A stretch of DNA of 64,000 nucleotides from contig CABRZR010000002.1 of NCBI GenBank assembly GCA_902475535.1, forward strand, positions 135,230-199,229. The letters run 5' to 3'. This DNA is from QAMH01 sp900556425. GTDB taxonomy: Bacteria; Actinomycetota; Coriobacteriia; Coriobacteriales; QAMH01. Within the stretch, counting starts at the first letter, position 1. Each line of letters begins with the position of its first letter. The notes beneath the pieces were generated by a model that had not been told where the DNA came from, ran no database searches, and saw only the letters and a program-made list of their open reading frames with translations. This document shows, one piece after another, positions 55,298-64,000 of the stretch. Both the position numbers and the translations under genes were made by a program.

Positions 55298-56239
55298 ATG
55301 GCAGCCGATACGTCGACAACGTATGATGCCCTGATCATCGGGGCGGGTCCGGCGGGTTTGACCGCCGCAATGTACTGTGCACGTGCGGGTCTTACGTGTG
55401 CGGTTATCGAGCGACTCGCCCCCGGTGGCCAGATGGCGCTTACCGAGCATCTGGAGAACTATCCCGGCTTCAACCAGTCGACGAGTGGCTATGAGCTCTC
55501 GGAGATCATGACCAAGCAGGCGATGAGCTTCGGCGCGCAGATTATCTACGATGCCGTGCTCTCCGTTGACTTCGATGCCTGCCCCAAGAAGCTTCATATG
55601 GCATCTGGCGATGACTTGACGGCGAAGACGGTCATCATCGCCACCGGCGTCAGGCCTGCCCTGCTTAGCATTCCGGGCGAGGAAGAGTTCAAGGGCTCGG
55701 GTGTCTCGTATTGCGCTACCTGCGATGGCAACTTTTTCAAGGGCAAGGACGTTTGCGTCGTCGGCGGCGGCAATACGGCCGTCGCGGATGCAATCTACCT
55801 CTCGCGCATCTGCAATAAGGTGACGGTCATCGTGCGCCGTGACGTGTTGCGCGCCACGGCCATCTACAACGTCAAGCTCAAGGAGCTCGACAACGTCGAG
55901 ATTATCTGGAACACGACCGTTGAGGAAATCGTTGGCGAAGACTTCGCGGTTACGGGACTCAAGCTCAAGAACGTGATCACGGGCGAGGAGTCGGACATCG
56001 CGTGTTCGGCGCTCTTCGTCGCCATCGGCACCGTTCCCAACGTCGAGTTCCTGAACAATGCCGTCGAGCTTGACCGCACCGGCCACGTTGTCACCAACTC
56101 GGTGGGGGAGACGAGCGTGCCGGGCGTCTACGCGGCGGGCGACATACGCTCCAAGGAGCTTTACCAGATCACGACGGCAGTCGCCGATGGCGCCAATGCC
56201 GCCGAGGACGTCGCCCAGTACCTCATCCAGCACGAATGA
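55298..56239 (+). CDS. trxB: Thioredoxin reductase
   Basis: A 313-residue flavoprotein. The FAD loop is IIGAGPAGLTAAMY, the redox-active pair YCATCDGNF, the NADPH loop VVGGGNTAVADA and the C-terminal FAD motif GVYAAGDIRSKELYQ. It uses NADPH to reduce the thioredoxin encoded immediately upstream. AGAGG precedes the ATG. Length and motifs are typical. Confidence 0.96.
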   Translation: MAADTSTTYDALIIGAGPAGLTAAMYCARAGLTCAVIERLAPGGQMALTEHLENYPGFNQSTSGYELSEIMTKQAMSFGAQIIYDAVLSVDFDACPKKLHMASGDDLTAKTVIIATGVRPALLSIPGEEEFKGSGVSYCATCDGNFFKGKDVCVVGGGNTAVADAIYLSRICNKVTVIVRRDVLRATAIYNVKLKELDNVEIIWNTTVEEIVGEDFAVTGLKLKNVITGEESDIACSALFVAIGTVPNVEFLNNAVELDRTGHVVTNSVGETSVPGVYAAGDIRSKELYQITTAVADGANAAEDVAQYLIQHE

Positions 56240-56305
56240 GGGATCGATGCGTTCGCGAACCAGACAATACTGCCCCGGCAACTTTTGTCCGCTCGAAATG
56301 ACAAA

Positions 56306-56336
56306 ATGAGACAGTTGCTCTGAGCAACTGTCTCAT
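56306..56336. repeat. TGAGACAGTTGCTC palindrome
   Basis: Fifteen-bp arms ATGAGACAGTTGCTC and GAGCAACTGTCTCAT around one T. Same core as 17951. A fragment of the other family (CGCTCGAAATGAC, 56290-56302) directly precedes it. It may end the trx operon. Confidence 0.78.
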
Positions 56337-56437
56337 CAAAATCGTTAAAACAATCGAAACAAAACGCCCTTATCGTGAATTTCGTTCACGTACGATACAC
56401 TACTGCCCACTACCGATGACGCCCAAGGGAGAAGCTC

Positions 56438-58528
56438 ATGGCGGAAGATATCAGCAAGATCTACGGAAGCATGGTGTTCAACGACAAGGTCATGCACGAC
56501 CGCTTGCCCAAGCCGGTGTACAAGAGCCTGCACGAGACCATTCAGAACGGAACGGCGCTCGATGAAGATTCCGCCAATGCCGTGGCGCACGCCATGAAGG
56601 AATGGGCCATCGAAAACGGCTGCACGCACTACACGCACTGGTTCCAGCCGCTCTCCGGCATCACCTCGGAGAAGCACGACGCTTTCATCGACCCGCTTGG
56701 TGACGGTGCGGCCATCACGTCGTTCTCCGGTAAGGAGCTCATCCAGGGCGAGCCGGACGCGTCATCGTTCCCGAGTGGCGGCCTGCGTGGCACCGCCGAG
56801 GCACGTGGCTATACTGCCTGGGATCCGACGAGCTTCGCGTTCATCAAGGACGAGGTGCTGTGCATCCCCACGGCGTTCATCTCCTACACGGGTGAGTCCC
56901 TCGACAAGAAGACCCCGCTTCTGCGCAGCATGAAGGCGATTTCCGACCAGGCCAAGCGCGTGCTTGCCTGCTTCGGCATCGATGATGTCCCGCAGGTCGT
57001 CACCACCGTCGGCGCCGAGCAGGAATACTTCCTCATCAAGGAGGACGATTACCGTCGTCGTCCCGACCTCATCATGTGCGGCAGGACGCTCTTCGGTGCC
57101 CACCCCATGAAGGGGCAGGAGCTCGAGGAGCACTACTTTGGCGCTATCCGTGAGGTCGTGAGTGACTTCATGAAGGAGGTCGATGACACGCTGTGGCGCA
57201 TGGGCGTGGATGCGAAGACCAAGCACAACGAGGTCGCGCCATGTCAGCACGAAATCGCGCCCATCTTCTCGCGCGCGAACGTTGCCATCGACAACAACCT
57301 GCTCACGATGGAGGTGCTGCGCGAGGCAGCGCCGCATCATGGACTCGCCTGCCTGCTCAACGAGAAGCCCTTCAAGGGCATCAACGGCTCGGGCAAGCAC
57401 GATAACTGGTCCATAGCCACGCCTGGCCTCAACATGCTCAACCCCGGCGATGACCCGGCGCACAACTACATCTTCCTGCTCTCGCTCGCTGCCGTCATCC
57501 AGGGTGTCGACGATTATCAGGAACTGCTGCGTGCCACGGTTGCGTCTGCCGGCAACGATCATCGTCTCGGTGCGAACGAGGCACCGCCTGCCATCGTGTC
57601 GATCTTCCTGGGCGACGAGCTCACGAGTATCGTTGACGCGATTGCCGCGGGCGAGGACGCCATCTCGCACAAGATGGGGCGCATGGACCTCGGCAGCGAA
57701 GTGCTTCCCTCGCTCGAGCAGGACAACACCGACCGCAACCGCACGTCTCCGTTTGCGTTCACCGGCAACCGTTTCGAGTTCCGCATGCCGGGTAGCGAGC
57801 TCAACCTCTCGTCTCCCAACACGGTGCTCAACGCTGCCGTTGCCAAGAGCTTCAAGGAATACGCCGATCGTCTCGAAGGCGCCGAGGATGTCGAGGCCGA
57901 GGCAATCGCCATCTGCCGCGATGTCTTCAACGCGCACAAGCGCATCATCTTCAACGGCAACGGCTATTCCGAGGAATGGCCCATCGAGGCCGAGCGCCGT
58001 GGCCTTGCCAACAACCGTACGACGCCCGAAGCCCTGCAGGCCTACATCAAGCCCGAGAGCATCGAGCTCATGGACAGCTTCGGCATCCTCGACGAGGCCG
58101 AGATGCGCGCTCGTTATGGCGTCGACATGGAGCATTACGCCAAGGTGAAGAACATCGAGGCGATGTGCATGCTTGACATCGCGAATCGCATCATCACGCC
58201 GGCCGTCATCAAGTACAGCAAGGTCGTCGCCGACGAGATCATCGCCAAGAAGGCCGTCAACCCCGACCTGTCGGCCGAGACCGAGGAGAAGCTGCTCGAA
58301 CGCCTGTCTGATTGCCTACACGAGATGGGCCTCAAGACGCACGCGCTGCACATGTTGCACGAGGAGGCCTACGACAAGGAGACCTGGCCCGAGCGTGCCG
58401 CTGCTTACGTCGAGCTCGTCGTGCCCGCCATGGACAATCTGCGCAGTGTCGCCGACCGCCTCGAGGAGCTCACCGATCGCGCCTATTGGCCGATGCCCAC
58501 GTACAACGACATGCTCTTCTACGTCTAA
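56438..58528 (+). CDS. glnN: Glutamine synthetase type III
   Basis: A 696-residue GSIII, about 250 residues longer than type I. VGAEQEYFLIKEDDY carries the catalytic glutamates, KHNEVAPCQHEIAPIF and NGSGKHDNWS are GSIII signatures, and FRMPGSELNLSSPNTVLNAA follows. It makes glutamine from glutamate and ammonia, probably the main ammonia assimilation step in an amino-acid-fermenting anaerobe. AGGGAGAAGCTC lies before the ATG. Confidence 0.96.
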   Translation: MAEDISKIYGSMVFNDKVMHDRLPKPVYKSLHETIQNGTALDEDSANAVAHAMKEWAIENGCTHYTHWFQPLSGITSEKHDAFIDPLGDGAAITSFSGKELIQGEPDASSFPSGGLRGTAEARGYTAWDPTSFAFIKDEVLCIPTAFISYTGESLDKKTPLLRSMKAISDQAKRVLACFGIDDVPQVVTTVGAEQEYFLIKEDDYRRRPDLIMCGRTLFGAHPMKGQELEEHYFGAIREVVSDFMKEVDDTLWRMGVDAKTKHNEVAPCQHEIAPIFSRANVAIDNNLLTMEVLREAAPHHGLACLLNEKPFKGINGSGKHDNWSIATPGLNMLNPGDDPAHNYIFLLSLAAVIQGVDDYQELLRATVASAGNDHRLGANEAPPAIVSIFLGDELTSIVDAIAAGEDAISHKMGRMDLGSEVLPSLEQDNTDRNRTSPFAFTGNRFEFRMPGSELNLSSPNTVLNAAVAKSFKEYADRLEGAEDVEAEAIAICRDVFNAHKRIIFNGNGYSEEWPIEAERRGLANNRTTPEALQAYIKPESIELMDSFGILDEAEMRARYGVDMEHYAKVKNIEAMCMLDIANRIITPAVIKYSKVVADEIIAKKAVNPDLSAETEEKLLERLSDCLHEMGLKTHALHMLHEEAYDKETWPERAAAYVELVVPAMDNLRSVADRLEELTDRAYWPMPTYNDMLFYV

Positions 58529-58608
58529 GGACGCTCTGCCCGCTCGTTTGCGATACAATTTCCAGAAACCCTTTTTCAGGAACTTGTATCGCGAGAGCGG
58601 GAGGCGGC

Positions 58609-59931
58609 ATGGCTCGATTGTTTGGTACGGATGGCGTACGCGGCGTCGCAGGTGAGGAACTCGACCGCGACCTAGCGGTTGCCCTGGGGCGTGCGGCGGT
58701 TCGCAAGATTGGCAAGCGCATCTTCATCGGACGCGATAGTCGCGAGTCAGGTCCCATGCTCGAGCAAGCGCTCGTTGACGGCATTTGCGCGGAAGGCGGA
58801 CAACCCGCTATCGTCGGCATCGTGCCGACGCCTGCCGTTGCGCTCATCACACGCGAGATGGGTGCCGACTGCGGTATCGTCATCTCGGCGAGCCACAATC
58901 CGCCCGAATACAACGGCATCAAGTTCTTCGACGGCGAGGGCTACAAGCTGCCCGATGCGCTCGAGGACGAAATGCAAGAGCTCGTCGAGGAGCTGCGCGG
59001 CGAGCAGGTCGAGACCGGACAGTCGCGTCCTGTGCCCAATGCCGCCCTCTACTACGCCAACCATGCAGCTGCGGTGCTGCAGGAGCGCGGCGTCGATCTT
59101 TCCGGCATGAAGATCGCCGTTGATTGCGCCCATGGCGCATCGTGCGAGACGACGCCGGCCACCCTGCGTGCGCTCGGCGCCGAGGTCTTCGTCATCAACG
59201 CCGATCCCGATGGCAGCGAGATCAACGTAGGCTGCGGCTCGACGCACCTCGAGCCGGTGAAGTTCCTGATGGAAAGCCGCGATGCCGATATCGCGATTGC
59301 CCATGACGGCGATGCCGACCGCATGCTCGCACTCGCATCTGACGGTACGGTCATCGACGGCGATTTCCTGCTCGCCATCTGCGCGAAGGACCTCAAGGAG
59401 CGTGGTTTGCTCGACAACAATCTCGTTGTGTCGACGGTCATGGCCAACCTCGGCTTCCAGCTTGCCATGAAACGGGAGGGCATCGACGTCATCACCACCA
59501 AGGTGGGCGACCGCTACGTGCTCGAGGCCATGCGCGAGCACGGTGCCGTGCTCGGCGGCGAGCAATCCGGCCACATCATCTTCGGCAAACGCAACACGAC
59601 GGGTGACGGTCTCGTGTCCGCACTCGAGCTGCTCGGTGTCATCGCCGCAAGTGGCAAGACGGCCACGGAGCTCATGCAGGTCATGGAGAAGTTCCCGCAG
59701 GCGCTCGTGAACGTTCGTGTCACCGATCGCACTCTATACGAGGGAAACGAGGCTATCGCCGCCGCTGAGGCAGCTGCCGAGAAGGAGCTTGGCGAGGAGG
59801 GTCGCCTGCTCGTGAGGGCGTCGGGCACCGAGCCGCTCATTCGCGTCATGGTCGAGGCGCATACGCAGGAACAGGCCGATGCGATTGCCAATCGCGTGGC
59901 CGATGTCGTGATCGAACAGATTGGCGCTTAG
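58609..59931 (+). CDS. glmM: Phosphoglucosamine mutase
   Basis: A 440-residue mutase. It starts MARLFGTDGVRGVAG, the catalytic serine is in ISASHNPPEYNGIKFF, the metal loop is DGDADRM, and GGEQSGHIIF and RASGTEPLIRVM complete the active site. It converts glucosamine-6-phosphate to glucosamine-1-phosphate for peptidoglycan. GGGAGGCGGC precedes the ATG; the longer upstream reading overlaps glnN and is not real. Confidence 0.97.
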   Translation: MARLFGTDGVRGVAGEELDRDLAVALGRAAVRKIGKRIFIGRDSRESGPMLEQALVDGICAEGGQPAIVGIVPTPAVALITREMGADCGIVISASHNPPEYNGIKFFDGEGYKLPDALEDEMQELVEELRGEQVETGQSRPVPNAALYYANHAAAVLQERGVDLSGMKIAVDCAHGASCETTPATLRALGAEVFVINADPDGSEINVGCGSTHLEPVKFLMESRDADIAIAHDGDADRMLALASDGTVIDGDFLLAICAKDLKERGLLDNNLVVSTVMANLGFQLAMKREGIDVITTKVGDRYVLEAMREHGAVLGGEQSGHIIFGKRNTTGDGLVSALELLGVIAASGKTATELMQVMEKFPQALVNVRVTDRTLYEGNEAIAAAEAAAEKELGEEGRLLVRASGTEPLIRVMVEAHTQEQADAIANRVADVVIEQIGA

Positions 59932-59996
59932 CTCTCAGGGAGCTTTGCGTATAATCGCATATGCTTGTTTTGTACGAATATTTGGGGAATTGAACA

Positions 59997-61388
59997 ATGG
60001 CACAAGAAGTTAAGGAAGTTCAAGAAGCATCGACCCGCGCAACGTGGTCGGGTAAGTGGGCGTTTATTTTGGCTGCGGCGGCATCGGCCGTCGGCCTTGG
60101 AAATCTCTGGCGTTTCCCGTATCTCGCCGCGAAATACGGTGGCGGCATGTTCCTGCTCACCTATTTGGTGCTTGTTTTGACCTTCGGCGTCTCCCTGCTG
60201 TTGCTCGAGACCGCGCTTGGTCGCAAGACACGGCAATCCGTTATCGGAGCTTTCAGGCACTTTGGTGCCAAGTTCACCTTCATTGGCGTGCTCGCGGCGG
60301 CTGTGCCGTTCATCATCACGCCGTATTACTGCATCATCGGCGGCTGGGTCACCAAGTACATGGTGAGCTATGTCACGGCAGGGCCAGCGGCGCTGGCCGA
60401 TGGTGGCGACTTCTTCGGTGGCTTCATCAGCAGCAATACCGAGAGCTTTCTGTTCATGCTCGTCTTCATGGCCATCGTCTTCATTATCGTCGCGCTTGGC
60501 GTGCAAAAGGGCATCGAGAAGGCCAATCTCATCATGATGCCTGCGCTTATCATCATGGCTATCGCGATTGCTGTTTTCGTGCTCACGATGCCCGGCGCGC
60601 TCGAGGGCGCCGCGTACTACCTCGTGCCCGACTTCAGCAAGTTCTCGCCCGAGCTCGTCATCAACGCGTTGGGGCAGATGTTCTACTCGCTTTCGCTGGC
60701 CATGGGCATCATGGTTACGTATGGCAGCTACATGCGCAAGCAGGACAGCTTGACGTCATCGGTCACGCGCATCGCGGGCTTTGACTTCGGCGTCTCGTTC
60801 TTCGCCGGTCTCATGATCGTGCCGGCTGCCTTCGTCGCGATGGGCTCTGCCGAGGCCGTTGCCGCAAAGTCCGGTCCGTCACTCATGTTCATCACCCTGC
60901 CCGAGGTGTTCAACACGATGGACCTCACCTGGGCGACCGTCATCGGTTTCGTGTTCTTCTTGCTCGTGTTCTTCGCGGCGTTGACGAGTGCCATCAGCCT
61001 GACCGAGGCGCTCGTGTCGATCGTGTCCGACGGTACGCATCTGTCGCGCACCAAGTCCCTCATCATCGTGATGATCTTCATCGTAGCGGTTGGCTTCGTC
61101 GTCAATGCGGGCTATAACTCGCTGTCGTTTATCCAGCCCATCGGCGAGGGCTCAACGCTGCTCGACTTCTTCGACTTCATCTCGAACTCGGTGCTCATGC
61201 CCATCGTCGCGATTCTGACCTGCGTCTTCGTTGGTTGGATCATCAAGCCCAAGGCGCTTATCGAGGAGATCGAGATTTCAAGCGAGTTCAAGGCCGAGAA
61301 GGCCTGGGTCGTTATGATCAAGTACATCGCCCCGATTCTCGTCGCGGTGATTCTCATCACGAACATTCTTCCCTTCATAACGGGGTAA
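59997..61388 (+). CDS. NSS/SNF-family sodium-dependent amino acid transporter (second copy)
   Basis: A 463-residue transporter with the signature AASAVGLGNLWRFPYLAAKY near residue 35 and twelve predicted helices. A TATAAT at 59950-59955 may be its -10 box. It is only moderately similar to the NSS protein at 38339 and likely has another substrate. The next gene, an ArsR regulator, begins 63 bases downstream and may be co-transcribed. Confidence 0.93.
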   Translation: MAQEVKEVQEASTRATWSGKWAFILAAAASAVGLGNLWRFPYLAAKYGGGMFLLTYLVLVLTFGVSLLLLETALGRKTRQSVIGAFRHFGAKFTFIGVLAAAVPFIITPYYCIIGGWVTKYMVSYVTAGPAALADGGDFFGGFISSNTESFLFMLVFMAIVFIIVALGVQKGIEKANLIMMPALIIMAIAIAVFVLTMPGALEGAAYYLVPDFSKFSPELVINALGQMFYSLSLAMGIMVTYGSYMRKQDSLTSSVTRIAGFDFGVSFFAGLMIVPAAFVAMGSAEAVAAKSGPSLMFITLPEVFNTMDLTWATVIGFVFFLLVFFAALTSAISLTEALVSIVSDGTHLSRTKSLIIVMIFIVAVGFVVNAGYNSLSFIQPIGEGSTLLDFFDFISNSVLMPIVAILTCVFVGWIIKPKALIEEIEISSEFKAEKAWVVMIKYIAPILVAVILITNILPFITG

Positions 61389-61451
61389 CGATAATCGATG
61401 CGGTCGATGGTCGGGCATATTCCCGGCCATCGCAGTAGAAGGAGGCGCGTC

Positions 61452-62039
61452 ATGGCAAAGGGCAAGAAGAAGGACAAGGACAAGAAGAAGGGCAAGGCGA
61501 AAGACAAGGCCGCGAAGCTCGAGCTCAAGGCCGATGTCAAGCCATCGAAGTCCAAGCCTGAGAAGAAGCACGACAAGAAGCATGACGCAACGCCGCAGGT
61601 GCAGCCTGCGAGCAAGACCGTGTCCACGGCCAAGCCGGCGGCAACACAGCCCAAGATGTCCTCGGCCTATGTGCCCAAGCACTCGATGGGGTCACATAGC
61701 AAGACCACGTCCAAGCCGCAGACCATTTACGACATGCAGCCGATGAACTTCAAGATGCCGAGTGAGGAGTCACTCTTCAGCCTCGCCAACCTCTTCAAGA
61801 TCTTCGCTGACCCAACGCGTCTCAAGATTCTGTACTCCCTCGTGGAGGGTCCCAAGTGCGTCGCCGATATCGCGCATGCAGCGGGGGTCACGCAGGGTGC
61901 TACCTCGCACCAGCTGCGCAGCATGAAGCAGGAGCGCCTCGTGGACTTCGTGCGCGATGGCAAGCAGGTCATTTACTCGCTGGCCGATGACCGCGTGCAG
62001 ACGTTGCTCTCGCAGGGGTATTCGTACATCAATGGCTAG
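61452..62039 (+). CDS. ArsR-family regulator with lysine-rich N-terminal extension
   Basis: A 195-residue protein. Residues 1-100 are low-complexity and very lysine-rich (GKKKDKDKKKGKAKDKAAK), followed by a Ser/Thr/Pro part. From about residue 108 is an ArsR winged helix: LFKIFADPTRLKILYSLVEG, CVADIAHAAGVTQGATSHQL. The usual CxC metal site in the recognition helix is absent; one Cys (VEGPKCVAD) remains. AAGGAGG precedes the ATG at 61452. The basic tail would add non-specific DNA binding. It may regulate the NSS gene before it. Confidence 0.82.
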   Translation: MAKGKKKDKDKKKGKAKDKAAKLELKADVKPSKSKPEKKHDKKHDATPQVQPASKTVSTAKPAATQPKMSSAYVPKHSMGSHSKTTSKPQTIYDMQPMNFKMPSEESLFSLANLFKIFADPTRLKILYSLVEGPKCVADIAHAAGVTQGATSHQLRSMKQERLVDFVRDGKQVIYSLADDRVQTLLSQGYSYING

Positions 62040-62057
62040 CGACGTGCCTGGTGTTAC

Positions 62058-62104
62058 GGGACGGCCCTGACGTTTCGGTTAAATCGAGACGTTAGGACCG
62101 TCCC
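62058..62104. terminator. Hairpin between arsR-like gene and the polymerase operon
   Basis: GGGACGG / CCGTCCC arms with an inner CCT-ACGT / ACGT-AGG stem, followed by TTTGTCTC. It lies between convergent genes and may stop both; it is also related to the dispersed GRGACA hairpins. Confidence 0.6.
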
Positions 62105-62110
62105 TTTGTC

Positions 62111-62326
62111 TCAGCAGTAATCGAATTCCGACTGGTCTGTCGGCGCATCAGGCCCATGTTCTTGGGCGTGGTGCGCCGCCTGCTTGATGGCCTCAGTATG
62201 TCCGGCAAGTGCCGCAAAGGGCGAAAACTGGGCAGCCCGTTGCTCCATTGACATGTGGGGATATTTGCTCGATACGTGATGCGGCAAGTCGATGATGTCG
62301 ACGTATATGTGCTCTGCATCGCTCAT
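62111..62326 (-). CDS. Small protein downstream of the Y-family polymerase (YolD-like)
   Basis: A 71-residue protein with the conserved core IDLPHHVSSKYPHMSMEQRA then AQFSPFAALAGHTEAI. This core is found in short proteins encoded beside UmuC/UvrX-like polymerases in Gram-positive bacteria. The C-terminal part is shorter than in most. It overlaps the polymerase stop by four bases, so it is co-translated and SOS-controlled. Its role is unknown; a polymerase cofactor is plausible. Confidence 0.75.
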   Translation of the reverse strand: MSDAEHIYVDIIDLPHHVSSKYPHMSMEQRAAQFSPFAALAGHTEAIKQAAHHAQEHGPDAPTDQSEFDYC

Positions 62327-63864
62327 GCCTGATGGCCTCCGATCTGCTTGTTGCGTTGCGTTTGCGTGGCGCCCTCCTGCAAGTTCGTGCCCTTGAGCAC
62401 GGCATTCTTGCCGAAGCGCCTTCTAGCCGCCAGTATTGCCTCCTGGCGGCGATGCTCCTGGGATAGCTCTTGCTCTTTGACGGCGTTGGCATGCTCGTCC
62501 TTGTCGTAATCGGCAAAGAGCTCGAGCTGCTCTTCCTGTGGGGTATCTTGCGTGCTCTCTTGCTCGCGCTTGACGTCGCATGCCGTGATGTTAAGGCGAC
62601 GGGCGAGCAAGTGTGGGTTGACGGTCGAGTCGAAAAGCTCGAGGGCGGCATCGACGATGAGACGTGACGACGAGGTGCACTGCGGCAGGTTGATGGAGCC
62701 GTGGGCATGTTTGGGTACCGTGCGACCGTAGAAATCAGTGGTGGTATCGCCATCGTATTGCGATGCGATGACCGGGTCTTCCAGGTTCTTTCTGTCGTAG
62801 CCGACGGTGATGACGATTTGAGCGGTGACGAGGCCCTTCTCGACAAGGTCGAGGCTGAGCTGCTCGGCCATCTCGCGCATGACAAGGCGCGTTTTCTCGA
62901 AGGGGTAAGGGTGCTGTAGCACCTGCCCTGAGCCGAGGCTGTTGGACTCGGGACGATACGCCCGGACGTCTGCGAGCGTGCAGGGCTCCCAGCCCCAGGC
63001 GTGGTCGATGAGCAGCTCGGCGTTTACGCCGAAGAGGTCGTAGAGCGTGTCCTCGTTCCTGCTTGCCTGCGGACCGGCAACCGATGCTCGGGCGATATCC
63101 CCCATCGTGCCGAGCCCCACCTGGTCGAGCTTGCGAGCTGTCGCGAGACCCACACGCCAGAAGTCCGTGAGAGGACGATGGTTCCAGAGCAGACGGCGGT
63201 AGCTCATCTCGTCGAGCTCGGCGATGCGTGCCCCATCCGGGCCGGCGGGTATATGCTTGGCAACGATATCCATCGCGACCTTGGCAAGGTAGAGGTTGGT
63301 GCCGAGACCGACCGTGGCCGTAATGCCCGTCTCGGCCAGAACGTCCGCGATGAGCATGGCGGCGAACTCGTGTGCCGTCATGCCGGCTGTGCGCAGGTAG
63401 CCCGTCACGTCGATGAAGACCTCGTCGATGGAGTAGACGTGAATGTCCTCGGGGGCGACATGGCGCAGGTATATCTCGTAAATCTCCGTGCTGCGTTGCA
63501 GGTAGAGGGCCATGCGTGGTGGAGCGATGACATAGTCGAGGGCGAGCTCGGGATGCTGGGATAGCTCGACGGCATTGCTCGAGGAGCCTACGAGTTTGCG
63601 GCCCGGCGCCTGCGCCCTGCGCTGGGCGTTGATTTTCTTGACGGCCTGGATGACCTCGAAGAGGCGTGCCCTGCCCGAGATGCCGTGTGCCTTGAGAGAA
63701 GGCGAGACGGCAAGGCATATGGTCTTCTCGGTGCGACGCTTGTCTGCCACGACGAGGTTGGTCGTAAGCGCATCAAGACCACGCTCGGCACACTCGACCG
63801 ATGCGTAGAAGGACTTGAGGTCGATTGCGACGTACGACCGTTGCTTTTTGCCGTTCTCTTCCAT
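62323..63864 (-). CDS. Y-family DNA polymerase (UmuC/UvrX-like)
   Basis: A 513-residue translesion polymerase. Catalytic motifs: AIDLKSFYASVECAERG near the start and VYSIDEVFIDVT at about 141 (Asp-Glu pair). A helix-hairpin region (LDQVGLGTMGDIA) and little-finger domain follow, then a charged C-terminal tail of about 90 residues that may hold a clamp-binding motif (QLELFADY). It copies past damaged bases. A perfect SOS box lies 31 bases upstream. Confidence 0.92.
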   Translation of the reverse strand: MEENGKKQRSYVAIDLKSFYASVECAERGLDALTTNLVVADKRRTEKTICLAVSPSLKAHGISGRARLFEVIQAVKKINAQRRAQAPGRKLVGSSSNAVELSQHPELALDYVIAPPRMALYLQRSTEIYEIYLRHVAPEDIHVYSIDEVFIDVTGYLRTAGMTAHEFAAMLIADVLAETGITATVGLGTNLYLAKVAMDIVAKHIPAGPDGARIAELDEMSYRRLLWNHRPLTDFWRVGLATARKLDQVGLGTMGDIARASVAGPQASRNEDTLYDLFGVNAELLIDHAWGWEPCTLADVRAYRPESNSLGSGQVLQHPYPFEKTRLVMREMAEQLSLDLVEKGLVTAQIVITVGYDRKNLEDPVIASQYDGDTTTDFYGRTVPKHAHGSINLPQCTSSSRLIVDAALELFDSTVNPHLLARRLNITACDVKREQESTQDTPQEEQLELFADYDKDEHANAVKEQELSQEHRRQEAILAARRRFGKNAVLKGTNLQEGATQTQRNKQIGGHQA

Positions 63865-63894
63865 GGCACGAAAGTATAGGGGATGACTGAGACA

Positions 63895-63908
63895 CGAACA
63901 AGCGTTCG
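63895..63908 (-). promoter_or_regulatory. SOS (LexA) box of the polymerase operon
   Basis: Perfect CGAAC-AAGC-GTTCG inverted repeat, 31 bases before the polymerase ATG. The remaining bases to 64000 hold no gene that I can support. Confidence 0.9.
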
Positions 63909-64000
63909 CTTTTCTGAATATAGGAATCCGTGTGGGCGGGCTGTGAAGCGGAGGTCCAAGGGAGCGCGCCGTAAAGACCGCGAAGCGGGCTGTCGGGAAG

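Noticed and set aside
62111..63864. Polymerase pair as a mobile-element gene
   Set aside because: UvrX/YolD-like pairs occur on mobile elements, but here there are no flanking repeats or mobility genes and a proper SOS box is present.

Overview
The window is a stretch of high-GC, Gram-positive chromosome. The gene set fits the class Coriobacteriia, most likely Eggerthellales: sodium-coupled amino-acid transporters (AGCS and two NSS/SNF), type III glutamine synthetase, a Tat-exported molybdopterin oxidoreductase operon, a TAXI-type TRAP system, CGAAC-N4-GTTYG SOS boxes and no sugar-uptake systems. This points to an anaerobic, amino-acid-using, probably host-associated actinobacterium. The species cannot be fixed from the sequence alone. 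I saw no rRNA, tRNA, CRISPR array or transposase.

Layout. 1-2.3 kb: the end of an alanine/glycine symporter and a DUF5692-like membrane protein. 2.4-7.3 kb: an antimicrobial-peptide-type ABC transporter with a previously uncalled 45-residue membrane ORF and its own two-component system; matching CTTAC-N6-GTAAG sites lie in front of both transcription units. 7.4-17.3 kb: a ClC protein, then a TetR-led operon of radical SAM protein, molybdoenzyme catalytic subunit, four-cluster ferredoxin, membrane anchor and flavodoxin-like lipoprotein, followed by CorA. 17.3-21 kb: a metal/cofactor ABC importer and a methyltransferase. 21.2-24.1 kb: a choline pair, an HTH-cytidylyltransferase-choline kinase fusion with a DMT permease. 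24-30 kb: an Mbeg1-like hydrolase, a CDF exporter and the TRAP/TAXI pair. 30-35.2 kb: flavoprotein, lipid kinase, phosphodiesterase-like protein, NUDIX, Hsp33 and a RelB-like/PIN toxin-antitoxin pair, with dispersed repeats between them. 35.3-42 kb: two secreted lipoproteins, cysteine synthase, an NSS transporter, an AarF kinase and a phasin-like protein.

45.8-51.9 kb is the most unusual part. The convergent repair genes mfd and uvrA are separated by about 6 kb carrying an AttH/CrtC-like protein, two paralogous TetR regulators, an Fe-S protein, a membrane-anchored SRPBCC protein and an FAD oxidoreductase. A 34-bp exact copy of the uvrA 3' end lies at the far side of this block, in frame and with its own alternative stop codon. 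That is the footprint of an island inserted at the uvrA 3' end. Its genes look like a self-contained, TetR-controlled redox pathway acting on a hydrophobic molecule, which I cannot assign to a described system.

54.8-64 kb: thioredoxin and thioredoxin reductase, GlnN, GlmM, a second NSS transporter, an ArsR regulator with a lysine-rich tail, and an SOS-controlled Y-family polymerase with a small partner protein. Two families of dispersed palindromes (TGAGACA hairpins and TGTCATTTCGAGC elements) recur between genes throughout.
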